Made by a program: the position numbers and the translations under genes
The notes under the pieces: model-generated
Databases searched by the model: none
The model's input: only the letters and a program-made list of their open reading frames with translations
Told to the model about the DNA's origin: nothing
DNA from: Lichenicola sp965198655
Lineage (GTDB): Bacteria; Pseudomonadota; Alphaproteobacteria; Acetobacterales; Acetobacteraceae
Length of the DNA stretch: 64,000 nt
Reading direction: 5' to 3'
Assembly: GCA_965198655.1 (NCBI GenBank)
Contig: OZ240668.1
Location: 2,914,001-2,978,000 of the forward strand
Shown here: positions 47,045 through 55,642 of the stretch, one piece after another
How positions within the stretch are numbered: the first letter of the stretch is position 1
How the letters are laid out: each line of letters opens with the position of its first letter

Positions 47045-49339
47045 ATGCTGACGAAGATAATAAACGTCAAGAATGTTGGCCGGTTCCGGCAGTCGGCGAG
47101 CGTGACAACGCCTCAACTGCAGAGATATGTTCTTGTCCTCGGGGCGAACGGCTTCGGGAAGTCGACCCTGTGTTCCATTCTTCGCTCCCTGCAGACGGGA
47201 GATGCCGCGATCATTGCCGGCCGCAAAACCCTGGGCAGCCCGGGCGACAGCGAAATCAACCTCCTCACGGCCGGCGGCAACGTGCGGTTTGGCAGGGAGG
47301 GGTGGACGACCACCATGCCGCAACTGCTGATCTTCGACAGCACGTTCGTCGCGGATAACGTGCATGCCGGCGATGTCGTGGAACTGGAGCAGAAGCGCAA
47401 CCTCTACCGGGTCATCATCGGCCAGGAGGGGCTCGAACTCGCCGAGGAGGACGCACGCCTCGCTGCTGCCAGCAGGGAGAAGACGACGGCGATCACGGCG
47501 GCCGCCAAGGGCCTGCAGGCCCACATCCCGGCCGGCATCAAGCTGGACGAGTTCCTGAAGCTGCCGGCCGACGCGGAGATCGACGGCAAGATCGCCGAAC
47601 AGGCGAGAAGCATCGAGGCCCTCGAACAGGCCGAACAGTTGAAGGGCCGCGCGCCGCTGGTGGAAATGATGCTGCCGGCGCTACCAGACGGCGTGGCCGC
47701 CACGCTCGCGCGGACCGTCGACGACGTGGCCGAGGATGCGGAGCTGCAGATGGCGGCACACCTCGCGGCGCATGGGATGACGGGCGACGGCGAGGCCTGG
47801 CTGGCGGAAGGAACGCGCTTCCTCGCCGGCGACAGATGTCCTTACTGCGGGCAGGGCGTCGAAGGCGTGCCGCTGGTTGCGGCCTATCGTTCCTTGTTCA
47901 GTCAGGCCTATGAGCAGCTGAAGGCCGACATCTACACCCTGCGGACCGCGGTCGCGCGGGCGCTCGGCGATGGGGTTGTCGGCCAGCTGAATACGCAGGA
48001 CGCGACCAACAAGGCCGCGCTTGAGTTTTGGAGGCGCTACTGCACCATCGAGGGGGACCGGTTCGGCGTGCCGGAGGAGCTGGCGGCAGCCGTCGACGGC
48101 TTAAGAAACGCCATTGTCGCCCTGCTCGATCGGAAGGCTCAGGCTCCGCTTGAGGCCATCGAGGTGCTGGCCGATTCGGGCTTTCTCGAGCGCCGCGCGG
48201 CATTCGAACTGGCGTGCGCGTCCGTTGAAACCGCCAACGCAGCCATCAGGGCCGCAAACCTCGTCATCGCCGCCAAGAAGACCGCCGCGGAAGGTGGAGA
48301 TAAGAGGGCGGCGGATGCGGCGCTGAAGCGCCTGGAGGCCGTCAAGAAGCGGCACGAACCAGCCGTCGCGGAAGCCTGCGCAGCATATGGCAGGCTCGAG
48401 GGAGAGAAGGCAGACCTCGAAAGCCGGAAGAGTACGGCGCGCGCGCAACTCCAGCAGCATTCCGACCGGGTCGTGAAGCCCTACGAACGGCGAATCAACG
48501 CGCTCCTCGGAGATTTCAACGCCGGGTTCAGCATCGCTGAGACCTCCTATGCGCATCCGAGCGGGGTTGCGACCTCGACCTACCAGCTGCTGATCAACGA
48601 TACCGCCGTCGACCTTGGAGACGGGAAGACCGCCTCCAGCAAGCCGAGCTTCAAGAACACGCTCAGCGCTGGCGACCGCACCACGTTGGCGCTCGCCTTC
48701 TTCGTCGCCCATCTTGAGCGTGACCCCGACCGGGCCAGTCGGGTCGTGGTTTTCGATGACCCGTTCAACAGCCAGGATGCATTTCGCCGGCATCAGACCG
48801 TATACCGCATCCGGCAGGCAGGCATGGAATGCGCGCAGGTCATCGTCCTCTCGCACGACGCGAATTTCCTTAATCAGGTCTGGGACAAGTGCCCGAGCGA
48901 TCAGCGTGTCGCGATCCAGATCACCGACCATCGCTCTCTTGGTTCGAAAATCGGTGGCTGCAACCTTGAGGAAGCATGCAAGGGCCGGGTGGCAAGCGAG
49001 ATCGACGACCTTCTCGCCTACCACAACACGGGGGCAGGTAAGACGTACGACATCGCTAAGAAGATGCGCGTTGTGCTCGAGACCTATTGCCGTTGCGCGT
49101 ATCCGAACTGCTTCGAAGCGGATGACATGCTGGGTGAGATCGCCAGGAAGGTACGCGAGGGAGGCAACGATCATCCCGCCTGGATGCTGCTCGATGATCT
49201 CGAACAGATCAACGATTACACGCGCGGCGCTCACCATGGGGACAATCCCCGGGACGGTAAGGCCGACCAGATCGACGACATTGAAATGAGCGGCTACGTC
49301 CGCAAGACCCTTCAAATCTCCAATAACCTGCAGGCCTGA
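47045..49339 (+). CDS. AAA_13 (RloC/PrrC-like) ATPase with zinc-hook motif
   Basis: 764-residue SMC/ABC-type ATPase. Walker A is GANGFGKST at residues 33-41. Two coiled-coil arms flank CPYC at residues 265-268, the zinc hook of Rad50 and RloC. The ABC signature lies near 537 (LSAGDRTTLALAF), Walker B near 570 (VVVFDDPFNSQD) and the switch His in VIVLSHDANF. The C-terminus has RVVLE at 675-679 and a later His-rich INDYTRGAHHGDN near 722. PrrC/RloC tRNA-anticodon nucleases use an R-x3-E...H triad, so RNase activity is possible but unproven. The next gene, PIN-like, starts in the stop codon (TGATG). Confidence 0.85.
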   Translation: MLTKIINVKNVGRFRQSASVTTPQLQRYVLVLGANGFGKSTLCSILRSLQTGDAAIIAGRKTLGSPGDSEINLLTAGGNVRFGREGWTTTMPQLLIFDSTFVADNVHAGDVVELEQKRNLYRVIIGQEGLELAEEDARLAAASREKTTAITAAAKGLQAHIPAGIKLDEFLKLPADAEIDGKIAEQARSIEALEQAEQLKGRAPLVEMMLPALPDGVAATLARTVDDVAEDAELQMAAHLAAHGMTGDGEAWLAEGTRFLAGDRCPYCGQGVEGVPLVAAYRSLFSQAYEQLKADIYTLRTAVARALGDGVVGQLNTQDATNKAALEFWRRYCTIEGDRFGVPEELAAAVDGLRNAIVALLDRKAQAPLEAIEVLADSGFLERRAAFELACASVETANAAIRAANLVIAAKKTAAEGGDKRAADAALKRLEAVKKRHEPAVAEACAAYGRLEGEKADLESRKSTARAQLQQHSDRVVKPYERRINALLGDFNAGFSIAETSYAHPSGVATSTYQLLINDTAVDLGDGKTASSKPSFKNTLSAGDRTTLALAFFVAHLERDPDRASRVVVFDDPFNSQDAFRRHQTVYRIRQAGMECAQVIVLSHDANFLNQVWDKCPSDQRVAIQITDHRSLGSKIGGCNLEEACKGRVASEIDDLLAYHNTGAGKTYDIAKKMRVVLETYCRCAYPNCFEADDMLGEIARKVREGGNDHPAWMLLDDLEQINDYTRGAHHGDNPRDGKADQIDDIEMSGYVRKTLQISNNLQA

Positions 49340-49893
49340 TGACGCATTCTCTGGACGCTCTGCCCCGCAGGATCTTTCTCGATTCCTGCGCGGCGCAGAT
49401 GATGCGCGACTATGGCGCCTATATCTATGAAGGGGAAGCGATCTCCGGTTCGGACCGCGTCCATCGAGTGACGGATGGACTTGCGAATGTCGACGCGCTT
49501 CGCGACATCTTTCTTGTCAACGAACGGGCCCAGTTTGAATGGATTGTGTCGGTTGGCAGCCTGCAGGAGGCGTTCGACAAGCGCGACGTCGGCCATATGC
49601 GATGGCTGTGGGACATCGCCCACCACTCGGAAGTCTGCCTCGAGGACGATGGGCCGACCGAGCAGAGCGCGATCCTCGCCGCACGCCTGGATGAGTCGAA
49701 GTTCGGCTACCTAGGCGCCAAGGATAAGCTGCTGCTGCGCGATGCCGTGCTCCTGCGATGCCAGGCGTTCCTGACAGTCGAGCGCCGGTTGCCGCGCAAT
49801 GCGGCCCATGTCGAGCGCGAGCTGAGCATCCGTATCCTGACTCCAGTTGCGTACTGGCAGATCCTGAAGCCCTGGGCGGAGCTCTGGCGGTAG
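49339..49893 (+). CDS. PIN-like domain protein, partner of the AAA_13 ATPase
   Basis: 184 residues with PIN-nuclease features: the first strand RIFLDSCAAQMM carries an acidic residue (Asp15), and the C-terminal part reads AKDKLLLRDAVLLRCQAFLT, then VERRL and IRILTPVAYWQ, the order of helices and strands in PIN domains. The expected D of the LT-x-D box is Glu here. A central insertion of about 70 residues is unrelated to what I know. It shares one base with the upstream gene (TGATG), so the two are translated together. An RNase role is inferred; it might instead be an adaptor. Confidence 0.7.
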   Translation: MTHSLDALPRRIFLDSCAAQMMRDYGAYIYEGEAISGSDRVHRVTDGLANVDALRDIFLVNERAQFEWIVSVGSLQEAFDKRDVGHMRWLWDIAHHSEVCLEDDGPTEQSAILAARLDESKFGYLGAKDKLLLRDAVLLRCQAFLTVERRLPRNAAHVERELSIRILTPVAYWQILKPWAELWR

Positions 49894-50018
49894 CTTGGAA
49901 ACCGCCACTGGCATAATCGGCAGAAATCGATCGGCAAAGTCGGCCTTGAATGTCCGCTTTCTGGGGGTTCTTACCCAAAGCCGACCGTCCGCTCACGGCC
50001 ACATCCAGACCTCGCCCG

Positions 50019-50057
50019 CAGCCTGCGGCCGGCCCGTCTCGGGCCGGCCGCAGGCTG
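50019..50057. terminator. Strong hairpin between convergent genes
   Basis: CAGCCTGCGGCCGGCCC (50019-50035) pairs perfectly with its complement at 50041-50057 across a 5-base loop. Located between the PIN-like gene and a convergent methyltransferase gene, it can serve both strands. No long T-run follows. The rest of 49894-50070 contains nothing I can name. Confidence 0.75.
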
Positions 50058-50070
50058 ATCGGCGTCGTTC

Positions 50071-50898
50071 CTATGACGGCTTGCGGAACTCCAGCACCAT
50101 GTTGTCGCCCTCGCCGATCGCGGCGTAGCGGTCGTGGTCCTTGGCCCCCAGCGCGAAGGTGGGCGGCAGGGTCCAGACACCGGCCGGCCACTGAGCGGTG
50201 TCCTTGGGGTTGGCGTTCATCTCCGAGCTCGCGACCAGGGTGAAGCCGGCGGCCTTCGCCATGGCGATCACCGCGTCCTGGTTGACGTAGCCGTCCTTGG
50301 CCTGCGGGTCCTGCGCCACGTGGCGGTTGCCGCGATGCTCCTCGAACCCGAGGATGCCGCCCGGCTTCAGCGCGCGGTAGAACGAGGCCAGCATCTGGGG
50401 CGCGTTGCCGCGCTTCATCCAGTTGTGCAGGTTGCGGAAGGTCAGCACCCGGTCCACCGTGCCCGCCGGCGCGATGTCGGCGCTGCCGGTGGCCTCGGTG
50501 ATCCGCACCCGGTCATACAGCTCCGGATGCGCCGCCAGCCGGCGCGCGAACGGCGAGTCCGGCTTCATCGGCCCTTCCAGCGCGGCGTAATAGGTGCCGT
50601 GGTCGCGGAGGTAGGGCGCCAGGATCTCGGTCCAGTAGCCGCCGAACGGCCAGATCTCGACCACGCTCTGGTCCGGCCGCAGGTCGAAGAAGGCGAGCTC
50701 CGGTCCCGGATGGCGCGCCGGGTCGCGCGCGACGAAGGCCGGGTCGCGCGCGGGGCCGGCGATGGCCGCCTGCAACGCCGGTCCCGGCTGCTGCGCCAGC
50801 GCGGCGCCGGACACCCCCATGACGAGGCACAGCGGCAGCAGCCCCCATCGGCCGGCGCGGCGCAGGGTGGCCGTTGGCCTCGTCGATGCGTTCGTCAT
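50071..50898 (-). CDS. Exported class I SAM-dependent methyltransferase-like protein
   Basis: 275 residues. A signal peptide (about 10-36, LLPLCLVMGVSGAALA) precedes a Rossmann-like domain: VVEIWPFGGYWTEILAPYL at motif I, VDRVLTFRNLHNWM at motif IV, then ALKPGGILGFEEHRG. Similar exported proteins are annotated as methyltransferases, yet SAM is scarce in the periplasm, so its activity there is doubtful. The glycine-rich loop is GGYW, not the usual GxGxG. I chose ATG 50898 with GGGGAA before it; a GTG at 50925 is possible. Confidence 0.75.
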   Translation of the reverse strand: MTNASTRPTATLRRAGRWGLLPLCLVMGVSGAALAQQPGPALQAAIAGPARDPAFVARDPARHPGPELAFFDLRPDQSVVEIWPFGGYWTEILAPYLRDHGTYYAALEGPMKPDSPFARRLAAHPELYDRVRITEATGSADIAPAGTVDRVLTFRNLHNWMKRGNAPQMLASFYRALKPGGILGFEEHRGNRHVAQDPQAKDGYVNQDAVIAMAKAAGFTLVASSEMNANPKDTAQWPAGVWTLPPTFALGAKDHDRYAAIGEGDNMVLEFRKPS

Positions 50899-50998
50899 GC
50901 TGTTCCCCAAGTCCCTCGTGTTCACTTCCAGGATAACCGGCTGCGGCGCCGACGCCAGACGCTGGCGCGCGGTCCCGCGCTGTCCGATGGTGGCGGCG

Positions 50999-52324
50999 AT
51001 GAAGCGCGGCCTGTTCTTCTTCGAGCGGTTCCTGCTGGTCGGCGGACGGCTGCCCTGGAACGTGATCCTGGCGCTCGGCGTCGGCGGCCCGGTGTGCGAG
51101 CACGCCCTGCGGTGCTCGCTCGACGCCCTGCAGGCCGGTCACCCAATGCTGGGGGTCGGCGTGGTGCAGCGCGGGCGCCGGCCGCACTTCGACACCGGTG
51201 CGCCGCCGATCGCCTTGCGGATCGTGGGGCGTTCCACCCCGGAGGACTGGTTCGAGGCGGTGCGGGCCGAGCTGGAGCACCCGTTCGACCGCTTGCGCGG
51301 GCCGCTGCTGCGTGCCGTCTGGCTCCGCGCACCGGACGTGAACGAGCTGCTGCTGGTCGCCGATCACTGCATCTGCGACGGGCGGTCGATGCTGCTGCTG
51401 GCGCGCGAGTTGCTGGCCGGGCTGCACGGCGTTCGGCCGTCACGGCCAGGCCGGCCGATCGGCTGCATCCAGGACCTGTTCCCGCAAGCCCCCGGCGTCG
51501 CCGCGCGCCGGCTCGGCCTCGTGTCGCAGGCGGGCGCGATCGGCTGGCTGCTGCGTGGCGCCGGCGACGTGCGCCGCCTGCTGCGCCACCTGCGCGGCAG
51601 GCGGCCGGCGGCCCCGGGCTACGTGCTGCGCTGGGAGATCGGGGAGCTCCTGGGCGGGCGCCTGGCGACGCGGTGCCGAGAAGAGGCGGTGACGCCCTAC
51701 GCCGCGCTGGCGACCGCGTTCCTGCGCGCCATGCGCACGGTCAGGCCGAAGCGGGCGCGCAACCGGCTGCTCTGCCCGATCGACGTGCGCGCGCAGGTGC
51801 CCGGCCTCGGGCCGGACACGCTGTTCGGCTATCCCGAAACGGTGCGGCTATCGGTGGAGCGCGGCCTGGACGACGATTTCTGGGGCCAGGCGCGCGCCCT
51901 GCGCCGGGACCTGACCGCGGCGCGCGCGCGGCTGGACCCGGAGCGCACCCTGCTGGGTGCGGAGCGGCTGCACGGCCTGTCGGACTGGTTCGTCACGCTG
52001 CAACTGCACGGGCGGGCGCGCAACGACCTGATGTTCTCCCATCTCGGCGAGGCGACGCTGCCGCAGCGTCCCGAGGCGGCGCCGGATTCGGTGCTGGCGT
52101 TCCTGTCCTCGATGCCCTGGCGCGGCGGCACGGCGATCTTCTCGCTGCGCGACCGCGGGGTGATGCGGTTCTGCCTGGTGTCCCGGGAGGACGCCCTGTC
52201 GCGGCCCGACGCGGAGCGCCTGCGCGCGGCGGCGACGGCGCGGATCCTGGCCGCCCTGGCCCCCGCTCGCGCCGGGCTGGAGGCTCTCAGGCAGGCGACG
52301 TCCACACCGCATCCCGCACGGTGA
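50999..52324 (+). CDS. Stand-alone condensation-domain (acyltransferase) protein
   Basis: 441 residues with the chloramphenicol-acetyltransferase-like fold of NRPS condensation domains and wax-ester/Pap-type acyltransferases. The active site reads DHCICDG in LLLVADHCICDGRSMLLLAREL, matching HxxxDG. The second-half bridge motif region contains LLCPIDVRAQVPGLG and the end has DLMFSHLGE. No adenylation or carrier domain is present and no biosynthetic cluster is nearby. ATG 50987 (MVAAM...) is an alternative start. Its last 38 bases overlap the convergent ssuA gene. Confidence 0.75.
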   Translation: MKRGLFFFERFLLVGGRLPWNVILALGVGGPVCEHALRCSLDALQAGHPMLGVGVVQRGRRPHFDTGAPPIALRIVGRSTPEDWFEAVRAELEHPFDRLRGPLLRAVWLRAPDVNELLLVADHCICDGRSMLLLARELLAGLHGVRPSRPGRPIGCIQDLFPQAPGVAARRLGLVSQAGAIGWLLRGAGDVRRLLRHLRGRRPAAPGYVLRWEIGELLGGRLATRCREEAVTPYAALATAFLRAMRTVRPKRARNRLLCPIDVRAQVPGLGPDTLFGYPETVRLSVERGLDDDFWGQARALRRDLTAARARLDPERTLLGAERLHGLSDWFVTLQLHGRARNDLMFSHLGEATLPQRPEAAPDSVLAFLSSMPWRGGTAIFSLRDRGVMRFCLVSREDALSRPDAERLRAAATARILAALAPARAGLEALRQATSTPHPAR

Positions 52325-53267
52325 GGCGGGAGGGCAGCAGGTGCTGGCCGAAAAAGGCGTCGGCGATCCGCTGCTGCTCCGCCACCACATCCGGCGTCAT
52401 CGGCGCGACGCCGAAGCTCAGCCGGTCCACCGCCCGGCGCACCACCGGCACCGGTAGGCCGGTGTCGTCGGCGAGATACTGGCTGACCTCCGCATGGTGC
52501 GCCTGCGCCCAGGCATCGGAGCGCGCGATCTGCGCCAGCACGAGCCGCACCAGGTCCGGCGCGCGGTCGGCGAAGCCGCGCCTGGCCAGGAAGAACTGCC
52601 GGTTGCCGACCAGCCCGTCCGCCTGCGCCAGCACCCGCGTGAGCGTGCCGGCCTCGGCCGCAGACAGGTAGGGGTCCCAGATCGCCCAGGCGTCGAGGCG
52701 GCCGCTGTCGAAGGCGGGCCGCGCCGAGCCCGGCACCAGGAACACCGGCCGGATGTCGGCCATGCCGAGCCCGGCCTTGGCCAGGGCGGCAAGCAGCAGC
52801 CAGTGCACGTTGGAAGCGCGGTTCAGCCCGACCGTACGGCCCTTCAGCTCGGCGACGGTGCGGATCGGGCTCGACGCCGGCACGATGATCGCCTCGCCGA
52901 ACGGGGCGGCCGGCTCGTGGCCGACATACACGACCCCCGTGTCGGAAGACGGAGCGCTCGCCGCCTGGGCGAAGATCGGCGGCGCGTCGCCGGTGATGCC
53001 GAAGTCGATCGCGCCGGCCTGCATCGCCTGCAGCATCTGCGGGCCGGCGGCGAACTCGCTCCAGCTCACTTGGTCGCCGCTGCCGGCCAGCGCTGCCTCC
53101 AGCATTCCGGTGTGCTTGAGGATGATCAGCGTGCCGTAGCGCTGGTAGCCGATGCGGATCGTGCGGGAGCCCGCCGCCCCGGCGCGGCGTGGCGGCAGCG
53201 CCAGAGGAGCTGCGAGTGGGGCTGCGAGCAGGGCAGCGGACAGCATCGAACGTCTGGTCAGGGACAC
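52287..53267 (-). CDS. ssuA: Aliphatic sulfonate ABC transporter, substrate-binding protein
   Basis: 326-residue periplasmic binding protein. The N-terminus is twin-arginine-like (LTRRSMLSAALLAAP). The mature part opens RIGYQRYGTLIILKHTGMLE and has LQAMQAGAIDFGITGDAPPIFAQA and LKGRTVGLNRASNVHWLL, matching SsuA. Later WAIWDPYLSAAE and the C-terminal DVVAEQQRIADAFF also fit. I chose GTG 53267 because GGAG lies 8 bases upstream and the Tat signal then starts the protein. It is divergent from ssuD and apart from ssuBC. Confidence 0.92.
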   Translation of the reverse strand: MSLTRRSMLSAALLAAPLAAPLALPPRRAGAAGSRTIRIGYQRYGTLIILKHTGMLEAALAGSGDQVSWSEFAAGPQMLQAMQAGAIDFGITGDAPPIFAQAASAPSSDTGVVYVGHEPAAPFGEAIIVPASSPIRTVAELKGRTVGLNRASNVHWLLLAALAKAGLGMADIRPVFLVPGSARPAFDSGRLDAWAIWDPYLSAAEAGTLTRVLAQADGLVGNRQFFLARRGFADRAPDLVRLVLAQIARSDAWAQAHHAEVSQYLADDTGLPVPVVRRAVDRLSFGVAPMTPDVVAEQQRIADAFFGQHLLPSRLTVRDAVWTSPA

Positions 53268-53379
53268 CGCACACACTCCATGTCGATCCCGTGCATTGCG
53301 TAATTCCACGCCCTACGCCAGGGTTGTGGCCCAGATCGGTCGTGCCGATGTGCTTTAATGCAACAGACCGGAGAGCGCT

Positions 53380-54588
53380 GTGCCACCCGACTCCATCCAG
53401 GCCTCCGATAGCCTCGCCCTAAACGAACATGCCGCGCGGGACACCGACGTGCTGTGGTTCCTGCCGACCCATGGCGACGGGCGCCACCTCGGCTCGCAGG
53501 TGGGCGCCCGGCATGTCACCCTGAACTACCTCAGCCAGATCGCCAGGGCCGCGGACGAGCTGGGCTATTTCGGCATGCTGCTGCCGACGGGGAAGTCCTG
53601 CGAGGACTCCTGGGTGGTGGCCTCGTCCATGATCCCGCTGACGCAGCGGGTGCGGTTCCTGGTGGCGGTGCGTCCGGGCCTGTCGGAGCCGTCGATGACC
53701 GCGCGCATGGCGGCGACCTTCGACCGGCTGTCCGGCGGCAGGCTGCTGGTGAACGTGGTAACCGGCGGCGACCCGGCCGAGCTCGCCGGCGACGGCGTGT
53801 TCCTCGACCACACCGCGCGCTACGAGGCGACCGACGAATACCTGCACGTCTGGCGCCGCCTGATGGCGGGCGAGACGGTCGACTTCGAGGGCAGCCATCT
53901 CAGCAGCAAGGGCGGTCGCCTGCTCTACCCGCCGGTGCAGCATCCCTACCCGCCGCTGTATTTCGGTGGCTCCTCGGAGGTCGGCCAGGCCGTCGCGGCC
54001 GAGCACGTCGATGTCTACCTGACCTGGGGCGAGCCGCCGGCCGCGGTGGCGGAGAAGATCGCGCAGGTGCGGGCGCTGGCGGCGGCGCGCGGCCGCACCC
54101 TGTCGTTCGGCATCCGGCTGCACGTGATCGTGCGGGAAACCACCGAAGCGGCCTGGGCGGCGGCAGACGCGCTGATCCGGCACGTCAGCGACGCGGACAT
54201 CGCCCGCGCACAGGCCGCGTTCTCGCGCTTCGACAGCGTCGGCCAGCAGCGCATGGCCAGCCTGCACCGCGGCGGCCGCGAGCAGCTGGAGATCTCGCCC
54301 AACCTGTGGGCGGGCGTCGGCTTGGTGCGCGGCGGCGCCGGCACCGCGCTGGTCGGCGACCCGGACGAGGTGGCGGCACGGATGAAGGAGTACATGGCGC
54401 TCGGCATCGACCGCTTCATCCTGTCCGGCTATCCGCATCTGGAGGAATGCTACCGGTTCGCCGAGCTGGTGTTCCCCCGACTGCCGCTGAAGGCGACCAC
54501 CGGCAACACCTACGGCCCGGCACGCAACGCCGGCCCGTTCGGCGAGATGATCGCCAACGTGGGCGCGCCGACGCACGGCCGCGGCTGA
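53380..54588 (+). CDS. ssuD: FMNH2-dependent alkanesulfonate monooxygenase SsuD
   Basis: Releases sulfite from alkanesulfonates using reduced flavin and oxygen. The 402-residue bacterial luciferase-like protein has VLWFLPTHGDGRHLGS and TLNYLSQIARAADELGYFGMLLPTG at the start, TFDRLSGGRLLVNVVTGGDP, and DVYLTWGEPPA, as in SsuD. The GTG start at 53380 follows CCGGAG. ssuA is divergent upstream; no ssuE reductase is in the window. A toxin-antitoxin pair lies between it and ssuB. Confidence 0.95.
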   Translation: MPPDSIQASDSLALNEHAARDTDVLWFLPTHGDGRHLGSQVGARHVTLNYLSQIARAADELGYFGMLLPTGKSCEDSWVVASSMIPLTQRVRFLVAVRPGLSEPSMTARMAATFDRLSGGRLLVNVVTGGDPAELAGDGVFLDHTARYEATDEYLHVWRRLMAGETVDFEGSHLSSKGGRLLYPPVQHPYPPLYFGGSSEVGQAVAAEHVDVYLTWGEPPAAVAEKIAQVRALAAARGRTLSFGIRLHVIVRETTEAAWAAADALIRHVSDADIARAQAAFSRFDSVGQQRMASLHRGGREQLEISPNLWAGVGLVRGGAGTALVGDPDEVAARMKEYMALGIDRFILSGYPHLEECYRFAELVFPRLPLKATTGNTYGPARNAGPFGEMIANVGAPTHGRG

Positions 54589-54642
54589 CGGCGGGCCTCC
54601 GGCTGCGGGCATGGCGATCGACCGTGCCCTTGCTGTTCGGTT

Positions 54643-54670
54643 CAGTTGGGACTAGATCTGGTTTCAACTG
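54643..54670. promoter_or_regulatory. Inverted repeat before the antitoxin gene, possible operator
   Basis: CAGTTG (54643-54648) and CAACTG (54665-54670) form an inverted repeat with a 16-base spacer, 16 bases before the antitoxin ATG. Xre-type antitoxins commonly repress their own promoters through such repeats. The match is short and could be chance. Confidence 0.3.
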
Positions 54671-54685
54671 GTTCACAGGTATCCC

Positions 54686-55105
54686 ATGACCATGATCCCC
54701 CCGACCGTGCTCCTGGGCTTCGAGCCGGCGATGTCGGCGATCGGCCTGATGATGGCGGTCGAGCAGGGCCTGCCGATCGCGGCCCTGGAACGCGTTGCCC
54801 GGTCGATCTCGCCCACGGACACCAACGAGTTCCTGTTCCGGATGGTGCCGAAGGCGACGCTGAGCCGCAGGCGGGCCAGCGCGCGGCTGTCGCCGGAGGA
54901 AGGGGCCAAGGTGGCGCGCCTCGCCTCGGTGTGGACGATCGCGGTGGACGTGTGGAAGTCCGAGGAGGCTGCACGGGACTTCCTGTTCCGGCCGCACGCG
55001 TTGCTCGACGGGCGCAGGCCGGTCGACGTGGTGGTGGCGACCGAGCTGGGACGGCCGCTGGTGGAAGGCATCCTCGGCCAGTTGAAGCACGGCACCGCCG
55101 CGTGA
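54686..55105 (+). CDS. Xre/MbcA/ParS-type antitoxin
   Basis: 139 residues upstream of a RES-domain toxin gene. The fold is helical; the C-terminal DUF2384-type toxin-binding part reads VARLASVWTIAVDVWKSEEAARDFLFRPHALLDGRRPVDVVVATELGRPLVEGILGQL, here broken as VARLASVWTIAVDVW then AARDFLFRPHALLDG then PVDVV. The N-terminal half resembles the degenerate HTH of these antitoxins. It ends 30 bases before the RES gene, whose GGGG ribosome site lies in that gap. Co-operon position makes the pairing very likely. Confidence 0.88.
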   Translation: MTMIPPTVLLGFEPAMSAIGLMMAVEQGLPIAALERVARSISPTDTNEFLFRMVPKATLSRRRASARLSPEEGAKVARLASVWTIAVDVWKSEEAARDFLFRPHALLDGRRPVDVVVATELGRPLVEGILGQLKHGTAA

Positions 55106-55135
55106 CGGCGCGGACGGAGTGACGGCCCAAGGGGA

Positions 55136-55615
55136 ATGACGGCGCAGCGGCTCGACCGCGTCCTCACCTGCATCCGGATCGGCGACCCGGATGGCGACTA
55201 CCCGATCTTCGACGCCACCGGATCCAAGCTGGCGCCGGGCCGCTGGAACACCGCGAGCAGCCCGATGCTCTACGCCTCGGAACACTACTCCACCGCCATG
55301 CTGGAGAAGCTGGTGCATGGTAGCGGCCAGATCCCGCCCGGCCAGCATTTCATCACCATCACCATTCCGAACGGCGTGTCCTACGAGGTGGTGACGCCGC
55401 ACAGCCTGCCGGGCTGGGACGACATCTCCTGCCGCGCGTCGCGGGCGCACGGCGAGGCATGGCAGCAGGAGAAGCGGTCGCTGCTGCTGGTGGTGCCATC
55501 GGTGGTCGCACGCGCCGAGCGCAACTTTCTGCTCAACCCGGACCATCCGGAGTTCCACCAGGTCACCGCCTCGATGCACGAGCCGGTGCCGTGGGACTCG
55601 CGGCTGTTCCGTTGA
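55136..55615 (+). CDS. RES-domain toxin
   Basis: 159 residues. The RES family pattern is seen: GSKLAPGRWNTASSPMLYAS, where the Arg of GRWN and the later Tyr/Glu pair (YASEHYSTAMLEKLVH) form the NAD+-binding site, then a third-motif Ser. RES toxins hydrolyse or transfer ADP-ribose from NAD+, stopping growth, and are neutralised by the Xre-type partner just upstream. ATG 55136 follows AAGGGGA. It is convergent with ssuB, 27 bases apart. Confidence 0.9.
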   Translation: MTAQRLDRVLTCIRIGDPDGDYPIFDATGSKLAPGRWNTASSPMLYASEHYSTAMLEKLVHGSGQIPPGQHFITITIPNGVSYEVVTPHSLPGWDDISCRASRAHGEAWQQEKRSLLLVVPSVVARAERNFLLNPDHPEFHQVTASMHEPVPWDSRLFR

Positions 55616-55642
55616 GCGTCGCGTCCCACCCGAGGGCCTTGG

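Noticed and set aside
46880..50060. Prophage or integrative element
   Set aside because: No integrase, recombinase, tRNA target, phage structural gene or flanking direct repeats are visible.
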